DNA from: Verrucomicrobiota bacterium
Lineage (GTDB): Bacteria; Verrucomicrobiota; Kiritimatiellia; CAIQIC01; Lenti-01
DNA length: 9,847 bases
NCBI GenBank assembly: GCA_022709625.1
Contig: JAKLIL010000047.1
Coordinates: 1 to 9,847 of the forward strand
Reading direction: 5' to 3'
The notes beneath the pieces are model-generated. The model saw only the letters and a program-made list of their open reading frames with translations. It was not told where the DNA came from and did no database searches. Numbering within the stretch: position 1 is the first letter of the stretch; each line of letters begins with the position of its first letter. Both the position numbers and the translations under genes were made by a program. Positions 1-6,929 of this stretch are shown here, one piece after another.

Positions 1-497
1 TGGAGGGCGTCTACGTTTTCGCGCTGGGGGAGATGGACGGCCGGGAAAAAAGCCTGGCGGACTATCGCGGCCAGGTTCTCCTGGTGGTCAACGTCGCCAG
101 CCAGTGCGGATTCACCCGCCAATACGCCGGGCTGGAAAAACTGTACCAAACCTACAAGGATCGCGGCTTCGTCGTGCTCGGGTTTCCCGCCAACAATTTT
201 TTGGGCCAGGAACCGGGCAGCGAAGCCGATATCAAGAAGTTCTGTTCGTTGACCTACGGAGTGACGTTCCCCCTGTTCGCCAAGATTTCGGTCAAGGGCA
301 AGACCATCCACCCGCTCTACGCGTTCCTGACCTCCAAGGAACTCCAGCCCGGATTCGGCGGGGCGATTTCGTGGAACTTCAACAAATTCCTGATCGGGCG
401 GGACGGCCGGATCGTCGCGCGCTACGGCAGCCGCACGGAACCCGAGGATCCGGACCTGGCGGCGGCCATCGCCCGCGCCTTGGCTGCCGCGCCCTAG
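1..497 (+). CDS. Thiol glutathione peroxidase (5'-truncated)
   Basis: Reduces hydrogen peroxide and organic hydroperoxides in the cytoplasm. The reading frame is open to the left edge (first full codon at base 3) and encodes family-like sequence before the first ATG at 33, so the true start lies outside the window. The peroxidatic Cys is in NVASQCGFT (codon 105-107). The family's catalytic Gln is in the LGQEPGS stretch, and the Trp-Asn pair is in SWNFNKFLIG. A second Cys in KKFCSLTYGV matches the resolving Cys of thioredoxin-dependent enzymes such as yeast Gpx3. The family's usual third Cys, in FPCNQF, is Ala here (FPANNF). The active residue is Cys, not selenocysteine. By family knowledge the reductant is therefore probably thioredoxin rather than glutathione; this is inferred. 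No functional link to the downstream genes is evident. Confidence 0.95.
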   Translation, partial: EGVYVFALGEMDGREKSLADYRGQVLLVVNVASQCGFTRQYAGLEKLYQTYKDRGFVVLGFPANNFLGQEPGSEADIKKFCSLTYGVTFPLFAKISVKGKTIHPLYAFLTSKELQPGFGGAISWNFNKFLIGRDGRIVARYGSRTEPEDPDLAAAIARALAAAP

Positions 498-523
498 CGG
501 CCGGGCCAGGCGGGCCAAGCCGA

Positions 524-558
524 AGGGGGCATGGGCAGGGCGGGTCCCCCCTGTTTTT
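524..558 (+). terminator. Possible intrinsic terminator after the peroxidase gene
   Basis: AGGGGG (524-529) can pair with CCCCCT (547-552) across a 17-nt loop, followed by G and five T (554-558). It lies 27 nt after the peroxidase stop and before the promoter-like region of the next gene, which is where a terminator would be expected. The loop is long and G-rich, so folding is uncertain. Confidence 0.4.
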
Positions 559-560
559 GC

Positions 561-589
561 GTGCAAGCCCGCCGCGCGTGGGGTATAGA
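561..589 (+). promoter_or_regulatory. Weak promoter-like pair upstream of the AmaP-like gene
   Basis: TATAGA (584-589) is a 4/6 match to a -10 box, with GTGCAA (561-566, 3/6 to TTGACA) 17 nt upstream. Transcription would start near 596, just before the Shine-Dalgarno AAGGAG (602-607). The position after a possible terminator fits, but the -35 match is poor. Confidence 0.3.
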
Positions 590-613
590 ACAGGCACAAG
601 CAAGGAGAAGCGC

Positions 614-1156
614 ATGAAAGTCATCCATTTCCTGTTGGGTCTCGTTCTCTTCCTGTCGCTCGCGGCGGCCGGCTTGGCGCTGCTCGTCGCCCCGCGCTAT
701 CCCGATTTCATCCAGGCGGCCGTCCAGTGGGGCGCCGATTTGCCGAACTGGGCGAAGACGGCGGCCGGAGTCGGCGGGCTGCTGTATTTGTTCGTCTACC
801 TCTTGACCGGGGTGGCGTGGACGCGGCGCGCGGACTTCATCGCCTTCGAGAACGACAACGGCACGGTCCACGTGAGCGCCCCGGCGGTCCAAGACTACCT
901 CAACGGGCTGAAAAGCGAGTTCGCGGCGGTGACCTGGTTGAAATCGAACGTGCGGGTCGTGCGCGGCGCGCTCACCGTCGGCTTGGTCGTGGGCGTCAAG
1001 GACGGCACCCGGATCCCGGAACTGTGCAAAATGCTGCAGACGCGCGTGCGGGAAATCCTCGAAGAGCATCTGGGCGCCTGCGACCTCGCTGGCGTCGCGG
1101 TGGAAGTCAACGAAATCCGCTCGCGCCGGAACCCGCCGGCCGAGAAATCGGCCTGA
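614..1156 (+). CDS. AmaP-like membrane protein with Asp23-type domain
   Basis: 180 aa. Two hydrophobic segments lie at about residues 4-25 and 52-69. A soluble domain of about 95 residues follows (73-168), with alternating beta-like stretches (DFIAFENDNGTVHVSAPAVQ, then VRVVRGALTVGLVVGVKDGT) and a helix (IPELCKMLQTRVREILEEHL) ending in VAVEVNEI. This two-helix plus Asp23-fold layout is that of alkaline shock membrane anchor (AmaP) proteins, which in Gram-positive bacteria hold Asp23 at the membrane. No separate Asp23 gene is visible here, so the partner and role are unknown. ATG 614 is chosen for its AAGGAG (602-607). The frame is open much further upstream, but that part overlaps the peroxidase gene out of frame and shows no family-like sequence. 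It lies 13 nt before gmhA, probably in the same transcript. Confidence 0.75.
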   Translation: MKVIHFLLGLVLFLSLAAAGLALLVAPRYPDFIQAAVQWGADLPNWAKTAAGVGGLLYLFVYLLTGVAWTRRADFIAFENDNGTVHVSAPAVQDYLNGLKSEFAAVTWLKSNVRVVRGALTVGLVVGVKDGTRIPELCKMLQTRVREILEEHLGACDLAGVAVEVNEIRSRRNPPAEKSA

Positions 1157-1169
1157 TCGCGGAGGCGCC

Positions 1170-1736
1170 ATGGACTGGGACGCGTTTGCCGAAGGGCATC
1201 TGGAAACGGTGCAGGAAGTATTGACCGTGTTGCGGCCCGCCATCGAAGCGGTGGCGGCGGGCATGGCCGAACGTCTCCGCCAGGGGGGCAAGATCCTGGC
1301 ATGCGGGAACGGCGGCAGCGCGGCCGACGCCCAGCATTTCGCCGCGGAACTGGTCAACCGCTTCCAGCGCGAGCGGCGGCCCTACGCCGCCGTCGCGCTT
1401 ACGACGGACACCTCGGTCCTGACGTCGATCGCCAACGACAGCGAGTTCGCGCAGGTGTTTTCCAAGCAGGTGGAGGCTCTCGGCCGCCCGGGCGACGTGT
1501 TGCTGGCCATCTCGACGAGCGGCAACGCCCCGAACGTGCTGCGCGCGGTGGAAGCCGCGCAACGGGCGGGCTTGTGGACGGTCGCGCTGTGCGGCGGCAC
1601 GGGCGGCAAGTTGGCCGGCCGGGCGGACAAGACGCTGGGCGTGGCCAGTACCGCCGTGACGGCCCGGATCCAGGAGGGCCACGCGATGATCATCCACGCC
1701 TTGTGCCAGTTGATCGAAGAAACGATGGCGGACTAG
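1170..1736 (+). CDS. gmhA: Phosphoheptose isomerase (sedoheptulose 7-phosphate isomerase)
   Basis: 188 aa, the usual family length. Converts sedoheptulose 7-phosphate to D-glycero-D-manno-heptose 7-phosphate, the first step to the ADP-heptose used in lipopolysaccharide inner core; cytoplasmic. A single SIS domain holds GNGGSAADAQHFAAEL (residues 46-61), ALTTDTSVLTSIAND (76-90) and AISTSGN (113-119). The zinc ligands of E. coli GmhA (H61, E65, Q172, H180) correspond to H56, E60, Q168 and H176 with the same spacing within each pair. The SIS relative DiaA lacks the full set of these ligands, which favours GmhA. The start ATG 1170 has GGAGG at 1161-1165. The gene sits between the AmaP-like gene and a PfkB kinase, which could act on its product. 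Confidence 0.93.
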   Translation: MDWDAFAEGHLETVQEVLTVLRPAIEAVAAGMAERLRQGGKILACGNGGSAADAQHFAAELVNRFQRERRPYAAVALTTDTSVLTSIANDSEFAQVFSKQVEALGRPGDVLLAISTSGNAPNVLRAVEAAQRAGLWTVALCGGTGGKLAGRADKTLGVASTAVTARIQEGHAMIIHALCQLIEETMAD

Positions 1737-1782
1737 GCCGGCGGACGGACGGCGGCGGGGGCCGGCGGATCCAAGGAGAACC

Positions 1783-2697
1783 ATGAGCAAACGCACAACT
1801 CCGGACGTGGTGGTGGTCGGATCGGTGGCTTTCGACAGCGTCGAAACCCCGAAGGCCCGGCACGAAAAACTGCTGGGCGGCTCGGCGAGCTACACCAGCA
1901 TGGCCGCGGCCCTTTTCGCCAAGACCGGCATCGTGGGCGTCGTGGGCGCGGATTTTCCCGCGGAGTACTTCGAAATTTTCGAGCGGGCCGGCATCGATAC
2001 GCAGGGGCTGCAGCGCCAGCCGGGCAAGACCTTCCACTGGAGCGGCGTCTACGAAGACAACATGAACAACCGGCGCACGAATTGCACCGACCTGAACGTG
2101 TTCGCGGATTTCAATCCCATGATTCCGGAAGCCTACCGCGCCAGTCCGTTCCTGTGCCTCGAAAATATCGCGCCGGCGCTGCAGGCCCACGTGCTGGACC
2201 AGATGGCGCCGCCGCGGTTCACCGTCCTCGACACGATGGACCTCTGGATCAACACCACCCGCGAAGACCTGATGAAGGTGATCGCGCGCGTGGACCTGCT
2301 CACCGTCAACGAGCACGAGGCCCGGCACCTGACTGGGAAGGGGTCGCTGCTGAAGGCCGCGCGGAAGATCCTCGACATGGGCCCGCGCTACGCGCTGATC
2401 AAGAAGGGCGAGCACGGCGCGTTCCTGATGTCCAAGGACGACATCCTGATCGTGCCGGCCTGGCCGCTGGTGGAGGTGGTGGATCCGACGGGGGCCGGGG
2501 ACACCTTCGCGGGCGGGCTGCTGGGCACGCTCGCGGCGCTGGGCGAAGTGACCCGGGAGAACCTGCACCGGGCGCTGGTGAACGCGACGGTGACGGCGGC
2601 CTACACCTGCGAGGCGTTCAGCGTCGACCGCCTGCGGCACCTCACGCGCCAGGAACTGGAAGCGCGGGCCGCGGCCTTCCGGCGCATGCTGCCGTAG
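1783..2697 (+). CDS. PfkB/ribokinase-family sugar kinase, substrate unknown
   Basis: 304 aa, full length for the family. ATP-dependent phosphorylation of a sugar or related small alcohol, cytoplasmic. The N-terminal substrate side has VVGSVAFDSVETP (11-23) and the di-glycine LGGSASYTS (31-39). The middle has TVNEHEAR (174-181). The C-terminal family signature DPTGAGDTFAGG (234-245) contains the catalytic base D240. AAGGAG at 1773-1778 sets ATG 1783. It lies 46 nt after gmhA and is probably co-transcribed. In the heptose pathway GmhA is followed by the PfkB-type kinase HldA/HldE, so a heptose 7-phosphate kinase role is tempting. However, the GGSASYTS substrate-side motif resembles a broad unassigned PfkB subgroup, and no nucleotidyltransferase domain is fused. 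The family call is secure; the substrate is not. Confidence 0.92.
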   Translation: MSKRTTPDVVVVGSVAFDSVETPKARHEKLLGGSASYTSMAAALFAKTGIVGVVGADFPAEYFEIFERAGIDTQGLQRQPGKTFHWSGVYEDNMNNRRTNCTDLNVFADFNPMIPEAYRASPFLCLENIAPALQAHVLDQMAPPRFTVLDTMDLWINTTREDLMKVIARVDLLTVNEHEARHLTGKGSLLKAARKILDMGPRYALIKKGEHGAFLMSKDDILIVPAWPLVEVVDPTGAGDTFAGGLLGTLAALGEVTRENLHRALVNATVTAAYTCEAFSVDRLRHLTRQELEARAAAFRRMLP

Positions 2698-2722
2698 CGC
2701 CGGCCCTGGGCGTCCGCCGGCC

Positions 2723-2740
2723 GCCCGGCTGCCGCCGGGC
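2723..2740 (+). terminator. Hairpin downstream of the sugar kinase gene
   Basis: A perfect 7-bp GC stem, GCCCGGC (2723-2729) and GCCGGGC (2734-2740), with a 4-nt loop TGCC. It lies 25 nt after the kinase stop and directly before the -35 box of the next promoter. Only CTT follows, so there is no real U-tract. It may be a weak terminator or an mRNA 3'-end stabiliser. Confidence 0.4.
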
Positions 2741-2741
2741 C

Positions 2742-2770
2742 TTGACCTGCCCGGGGCGAAAGCCCACAAT
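2742..2770 (+). promoter_or_regulatory. Sigma70-like promoter for the cardiolipin synthase gene
   Basis: TTGACC (2742-2747, 5/6) and CACAAT (2765-2770, 4/6) are separated by exactly 17 nt. The predicted transcription start, about 7 nt after the -10 box, falls at about 2777, essentially on the ATG at 2779. It lies just behind a hairpin, so cls appears to be its own transcription unit. Confidence 0.6.
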
Positions 2771-2778
2771 GCCGGTCG

Positions 2779-4287
2779 ATGAACGTGTCCGCCTGGCCGG
2801 AGTATTTCCGCGGCGCGCCGTGGCTGTCGGCCGGCGCGGCGGTCCACGTGGCGCTGTTCCTCGCGGTGGCGCTCCACGCGCTGCGCCACCGCCGGCGCGC
2901 CGACTCCACCTTGCTGTGGCTCTTCGCCACCTGGTCGCTGCCGGTGGCCGGCGCGTTGCTCTACGCGATGTTCGGGGTGGACCGCGTGCCCCGGACGCGC
3001 TGGACCCGCGCCGTCCAGCGCCGGATCCGCCTCGACGGCGCGCGGGACGCCGCCACCGAAGAAGTCCTGCCGGAAGCCTACTGGCGCTCCATGGGCGGCG
3101 CGCCGGCGATGCCGGCCGACGAGTGGACGCGCGAACTGGATCGCCCGCTCGCCGCGATGCTGGACAACTATCCGCTGCTGGGCGGCAACCTGGTCACGCC
3201 GCTGCTGACGGGCGACGAAGCGTTCCCGGAGATGCTTGCGGCGATCCGCGCGGCGCGGCACCATGTCCACCTGCAGTCGTTCATCATCGGCAACGACGAG
3301 ACCGGGCGGGAATTCATGGAGGCGGTGGCCGAGCGGGCGCGCGCCGGCGTGCGCGTCCGCGTGCTCTACGACCGCTTCGGTTCGTCGCACGCGCTCTGGG
3401 GCGGGCTGTTCCGGAAGTACCGCCGGACGCCCAACCTGACGGTCGCGGGCTGGACCCAGTCGAACCTGTTCCGCCGGCAGCTCCATTTCAACCTGCGCAA
3501 CCACCGCAAGGCGCTGGTGGTGGACGGCCGGATCGGTTTCATGGGCGGCGTGAACCTCAACGCGTACTCGCGCAGTTGGCCGGACCAGCCGGCCATCCAG
3601 GACTACCATTTCCGCCTGCTGGGTCCGATCGTGCAGGAACTGCAGTATTCGTTCCTGCGCGATTGGCACGTGATGACCGCGGAGGATCCGGAACGGCTGC
3701 TGAGCGCGGACCACTTCCGCAAGCTGCCGCCGGAAGGCGCGGCCTTGGCGCGGGTGGTGAACAGCGGCCCGTCGTCGGACCTGCGGGTGGCCGTGGACCT
3801 CTTCTTCAACGCCGTCACCGCGGCCCGCAAGCAGGTCTTCATCGTCACGCCCTACTTCCTGCCGTCGGAGGATCTGCTGCGGGCCCTGCGGCTGGCGGCC
3901 CTGCGCGGCGTGCGGGTCTACCTGGTCGTGCCGGAGCGGAGCAACCACTGGTACACGACCTGGGCCGGCCGGGCGGTGTACGAGGACTTGCTGGAGTCCG
4001 GCGTGCGGGTGTTCGAGCGTCCGCCGCCCTTCATCCACGCCAAGGCGATGACCGTCGACGACCGCATGGGCGTCGTGGGTTCGGCGAACTGGGACTACCG
4101 CAGCCTCTACTCGAACTACGAAACCAGCCTGGCGGTCTACGACGCGCGGTTCGTCATGCACCTCAAGCTGCTGATGATCGAAGACCTGCAAACCAGCCGC
4201 GAGGTGGATTTGGCCGTCTTCAAGCACCGTCCCGTCCGCGAGCGCTACCTCGAAAACACCTGCGGCCTGCTGGCTCCGCTGCTGTAG
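2779..4287 (+). CDS. cls: Cardiolipin synthase, phospholipase D family
   Basis: 502 aa, close to the usual length for bacterial ClsA-type enzymes (about 480-510). Condenses two phosphatidylglycerol molecules to cardiolipin and glycerol at the inner membrane. Two N-terminal membrane segments (about 17-36 and 43-66) include the PLDc_N pattern LLWLFATWSLPVAGALLYAM. Two HxKxxxxD catalytic motifs are complete: H242/K244/D249 (NHRKALVVDG, then GFMGGVN) and H420/K422/D427 (IHAKAMTVDD, then GVVGSANWD). The ATG at 2779 puts the first helix at a normal distance. No Shine-Dalgarno sequence is seen before it, and the promoter sits so close that the mRNA may be leaderless. Other PLD-superfamily synthases cannot be excluded, but the helices plus two HKD motifs fit Cls well. 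Confidence 0.9.
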   Translation: MNVSAWPEYFRGAPWLSAGAAVHVALFLAVALHALRHRRRADSTLLWLFATWSLPVAGALLYAMFGVDRVPRTRWTRAVQRRIRLDGARDAATEEVLPEAYWRSMGGAPAMPADEWTRELDRPLAAMLDNYPLLGGNLVTPLLTGDEAFPEMLAAIRAARHHVHLQSFIIGNDETGREFMEAVAERARAGVRVRVLYDRFGSSHALWGGLFRKYRRTPNLTVAGWTQSNLFRRQLHFNLRNHRKALVVDGRIGFMGGVNLNAYSRSWPDQPAIQDYHFRLLGPIVQELQYSFLRDWHVMTAEDPERLLSADHFRKLPPEGAALARVVNSGPSSDLRVAVDLFFNAVTAARKQVFIVTPYFLPSEDLLRALRLAALRGVRVYLVVPERSNHWYTTWAGRAVYEDLLESGVRVFERPPPFIHAKAMTVDDRMGVVGSANWDYRSLYSNYETSLAVYDARFVMHLKLLMIEDLQTSREVDLAVFKHRPVRERYLENTCGLLAPLL

Positions 4288-4320
4288 TCCGTCCCGGCCC
4301 CGCCCCGGTCCGGAAATGGA

Positions 4321-4349
4321 TTGCGCCCTGGGTGCAAACCTCCTACAAA
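4321..4349 (+). promoter_or_regulatory. Promoter-like pair upstream of murF
   Basis: TTGCGC (4321-4326, 3/6) and TACAAA (4344-4349, 4/6) are 17 nt apart in the 73-nt gap between cls and murF. Transcription would start near 4356, about 5 nt before the ATG at 4361. The -35 match is weak. The same spacing and closeness to the start codon as at cls raise its credibility. Confidence 0.35.
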
Positions 4350-4360
4350 CGCCTCCGTCA

Positions 4361-5755
4361 ATGGACGCGGTTTCTCCCAGCCGAATCGCCGCATGGTGCC
4401 AAGGGCAATGGCATCCGCGCCTGCCCGCCGCCGCGCCATGCGCCGTGGCCGTGGACAGCCGCCAAGTCCGCCCGGGCCAGTTGTTTTTCGCCCTGAAAGG
4501 AGCCCGGGCCGACGGGCACGATTACCTCGGCGCGGTGGCCGCCGCCGGCGCCGCCGCGGTCGTCCGCGCCGACTATCCGCCGGAGCGGCTCCCCGCGGCC
4601 GGCTGTTTCCTGCGCGTGGACGACGTGGCGGCGGCGCTCGGCCGGTTCGCGGCGGGCTATCGCGCGGCCATGCCCGCGCGCATCGTGGGCGTCACCGGCA
4701 GCGTGGGCAAGACCACCACCAAGGAACTGATCGCGGATTTGCTGGCCACCGTGGGCAAGACCGTCCGCACCGCCGGCAACTTCAACAACGAAATCGGCCT
4801 GCCGCTGAGCGTGGCGGAGCTCACGCGCGACTGCGTCTTCGGCGTCTTCGAGACGGGCATCAGCCATCCGGGCGAGATGGCGCTGCTGCGCGACATCCTG
4901 CTGCCCGACGTCGCGGTGGCGACGCGGATCGGCCCCGTGCACGCGGAGTTCTTCGCCTCGGAGCGGGCCATCGCCGAGGAGAAAGCCGCCTTGCTGGACA
5001 AGTTGCCCGCGGACGGCTTCGCCTTGCTGGACCGCGACGATCCGTTCTACGACGTGCTGCGCGCGCATGCCGCCGCGCCCGTGGCGACCTGTTCGCTGCA
5101 GGACCGGACGGCGGATTATTTCGGGGCCGTCCGGAACGATGGCCGGCTGGAGGTCCACGAGCGGGCCAGCGGCGAACGCGGCGCACTGCCGCTGCCGCCG
5201 CCGGGCGGATACATGGCCGCCAACGCGTTGAAAGCCGTGGCCGTGGCGCGGAAATTCGGCGCGGCGTGGCCGGCGCTGGCCGCGGCCTTGGCCCGCGCGC
5301 GGCCCGTGGGCATGCGCTGGGCCGTGGCGCCGGTCGGCGCGTGGACGGCCATCAACGACGCCTACAACGCCAATCCCCTCAGCATGCGCGCGGCTCTGGA
5401 CGCGTTTGCCGCCTGGCCGGTTTCCGGCCGGCGCTTTCTGGCCTTGGGACCCATGCTGGAACTGGGCCGGCTGGAACGATCCGCGCACGAGGCGCTGGGG
5501 CGCTACGTCGCCGGCGGCCCTTGGGCCGGCGTGGCCGTGGTGGCGAAAGCGCCTGCGGATGCCGCCGCGGCCGCGCTGGCGGACGGCTTGCGGCAGGCCG
5601 GTTGGCCGGCGGAAAAAATCGGGGCGGTGCCCGGGCCCGCGGAGGCGGCGGACTGGCTGCGCGCCCGCCTGCGGCCGGGCGACGCGCTGTTGCTGAAAGC
5701 GTCGCGCGGCGTCCGCCTCGAACGCGTCTTGGAAGTTATGCAAAAGGACGGTTGA
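4361..5755 (+). CDS. murF: UDP-MurNAc-tripeptide:D-alanyl-D-alanine ligase
   Basis: 464 aa. ATP-dependent cytoplasmic ligase that adds D-Ala-D-Ala to the UDP-MurNAc-tripeptide, the last soluble step of peptidoglycan precursor synthesis. The N-terminal uracil-binding domain includes VDSRQVRPGQLFFALKG (31-47). The central ATPase domain has GSVGKTTT (113-120), NFNNEIGLPLS (140-150) and ETGISHPGEM (164-173). The C-terminal domain has NDAYNANPLSM (332-342) and LLKASRGVRLE (444-454). The usual EMG is ETG here, probably tolerated. An in-frame ATG at 4316 would add 15 residues unlike the family and would lie upstream of the promoter-like boxes, so ATG 4361 is preferred. No Shine-Dalgarno sequence precedes it. 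murF heads a tight unit with mraY and murD; murE, its usual upstream neighbour, is absent from the window. Confidence 0.95.
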   Translation: MDAVSPSRIAAWCQGQWHPRLPAAAPCAVAVDSRQVRPGQLFFALKGARADGHDYLGAVAAAGAAAVVRADYPPERLPAAGCFLRVDDVAAALGRFAAGYRAAMPARIVGVTGSVGKTTTKELIADLLATVGKTVRTAGNFNNEIGLPLSVAELTRDCVFGVFETGISHPGEMALLRDILLPDVAVATRIGPVHAEFFASERAIAEEKAALLDKLPADGFALLDRDDPFYDVLRAHAAAPVATCSLQDRTADYFGAVRNDGRLEVHERASGERGALPLPPPGGYMAANALKAVAVARKFGAAWPALAAALARARPVGMRWAVAPVGAWTAINDAYNANPLSMRAALDAFAAWPVSGRRFLALGPMLELGRLERSAHEALGRYVAGGPWAGVAVVAKAPADAAAAALADGLRQAGWPAEKIGAVPGPAEAADWLRARLRPGDALLLKASRGVRLERVLEVMQKDG

Positions 5756-5758
5756 ACC

Positions 5759-6922
5759 ATGTTGTACTTCTTGTCGGAGTGGTCGAACCTGTTTACGCCG
5801 CTCAACGTCTTCCGCTACGTCACGTTCCGCGCGTTCCTGGGCGCAGGCACGGCTTTTTTCCTGTCGCTGCTGCTCGGCCGCTGGCTGATCGGCCGCCTGC
5901 GCGCCTACCGGATCGGCCAAATCGTGCGTCTGGATCCCGAACTGGCTGCCATCAACCATCTCGGCAAGCGGGGTACGCCGACGATGGGCGGGCTGCTGGT
6001 CATTTTCACCACGCTGTTCTCCACGCTGCTCTGGTGCCAAACCACGAATCCGCAAGTCTGGATCGTAGTCGCCACCATGCTGTTCATGGGCGCGGTGGGC
6101 TTTCTGGACGACTGGCTGAAGCTGCGGAAGAAACATTCCGGCGGGCTGGCCGAATGGCAGAAACTGGCCTTGCAGGGCCTGTGGGTCGTCGTGGCCTTCG
6201 TGGCGATCGAGGCAGTGCCCGGCACGCACCCCCATGCCCGGGAGCTGATGGTGCCGTTCTGCAAGGCGCCGGTGGTCGCCGATCTGACCGTGCCGGGGGC
6301 TTTGGTCTTCATGTTCCTGGTGCTGGTGGGTACGACCAATGCCGTCAATTTGACGGACGGCCTCGACGGCCTGGCCATCGGGTGCGCGAGTTCGGTCGCC
6401 GCGGCCTATCTGGCGCTGGCCTACGTGGCCGGCAACGTGGTCTTCGCCACCTACCTGCAAGTGCCCGCCATCGCGGGCGCCCACGAATTGGCGGTGTTTT
6501 GCGGCTGCCTGCTGGGCGCGGGGCTCGGGTTCCTGTGGTGGAACGCCTATCCGGCCAAGGTGTTCATGGGCGACACGGGCAGCCTGGCGCTCGGCGGCAC
6601 CATCGCCATGATCGCCATCCTCATCAAGCAGGAATTGACGCTGCTGATCGTCGGATTCGTGTTCGTCGTCGAAGCCGCCAGCGTGCTGATCCAGCGCGCG
6701 GCATGCAAGGCCTACCGCCGGCGGACCGGCGCAGGCTTGCCGCCGGAACGCCGGCCGTTCCGCATGACGCCCATCCACCACCATTTCGAGGCCATCTCCA
6801 AGGAGCGCGCGAAGGCGGAAGGCCGGCCGGAAGCGTCGGCGGAGAATTCCGTGACCATCCGCTTCTGGATCGTCTCGATCGTCTGCGCCCTGCTGGGGCT
6901 GGCGACGCTGAAACTGCGCTGA
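5759..6922 (+). CDS. mraY: Phospho-MurNAc-pentapeptide transferase
   Basis: 387 aa polytopic inner-membrane enzyme that moves phospho-MurNAc-pentapeptide from UDP to undecaprenyl phosphate, making lipid I. Visible motifs are KRGTPTMGG (70-78), FLDDWLKLRKK (115-125) with the catalytic Asp pair D117/D118, NLTDGLDGLAIG (197-208), FMGDTGSLALGG (269-280) and PIHHHFE (338-344). About ten hydrophobic segments are evident. It is roughly 25 residues longer than E. coli MraY (360). Part of the excess is the cytoplasmic stretch after HHHFE, about 12 residues longer than usual and rich in charge (KERAKAEGRPEAS). ATG 5759 follows the murF stop by 3 nt and uses AAGGA (5744-5748) inside murF, pointing to coupled translation. 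Confidence 0.97.
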   Translation: MLYFLSEWSNLFTPLNVFRYVTFRAFLGAGTAFFLSLLLGRWLIGRLRAYRIGQIVRLDPELAAINHLGKRGTPTMGGLLVIFTTLFSTLLWCQTTNPQVWIVVATMLFMGAVGFLDDWLKLRKKHSGGLAEWQKLALQGLWVVVAFVAIEAVPGTHPHARELMVPFCKAPVVADLTVPGALVFMFLVLVGTTNAVNLTDGLDGLAIGCASSVAAAYLALAYVAGNVVFATYLQVPAIAGAHELAVFCGCLLGAGLGFLWWNAYPAKVFMGDTGSLALGGTIAMIAILIKQELTLLIVGFVFVVEAASVLIQRAACKAYRRRTGAGLPPERRPFRMTPIHHHFEAISKERAKAEGRPEASAENSVTIRFWIVSIVCALLGLATLKLR

Positions 6923-6929
6923 GGCGGCG

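Noticed and set aside
104..613. Extension of the AmaP-like frame upstream to ATG 104
   Set aside because: This part overlaps the peroxidase gene out of frame and is Arg/Pro-rich. ATG 614 has a good Shine-Dalgarno sequence and begins the membrane segment properly.
1736..1769. A 10-nt direct repeat GGCCGGCGGA before the sugar kinase gene
   Set aside because: Short, low-complexity GC sequence in a 46-nt gap; likely chance.
1690..4227. An 845-codon open frame on the - strand across the kinase and cls genes
   Set aside because: It is antisense to two well-recognised genes. Its translation is rich in Arg, His, Gln and Pro without family motifs, as expected of a GC-rich shadow frame.
4316..4360. 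Upstream in-frame start for murF at 4316
   Set aside because: The extra 15 residues do not resemble MurF N-termini and the promoter-like boxes lie downstream of that ATG.
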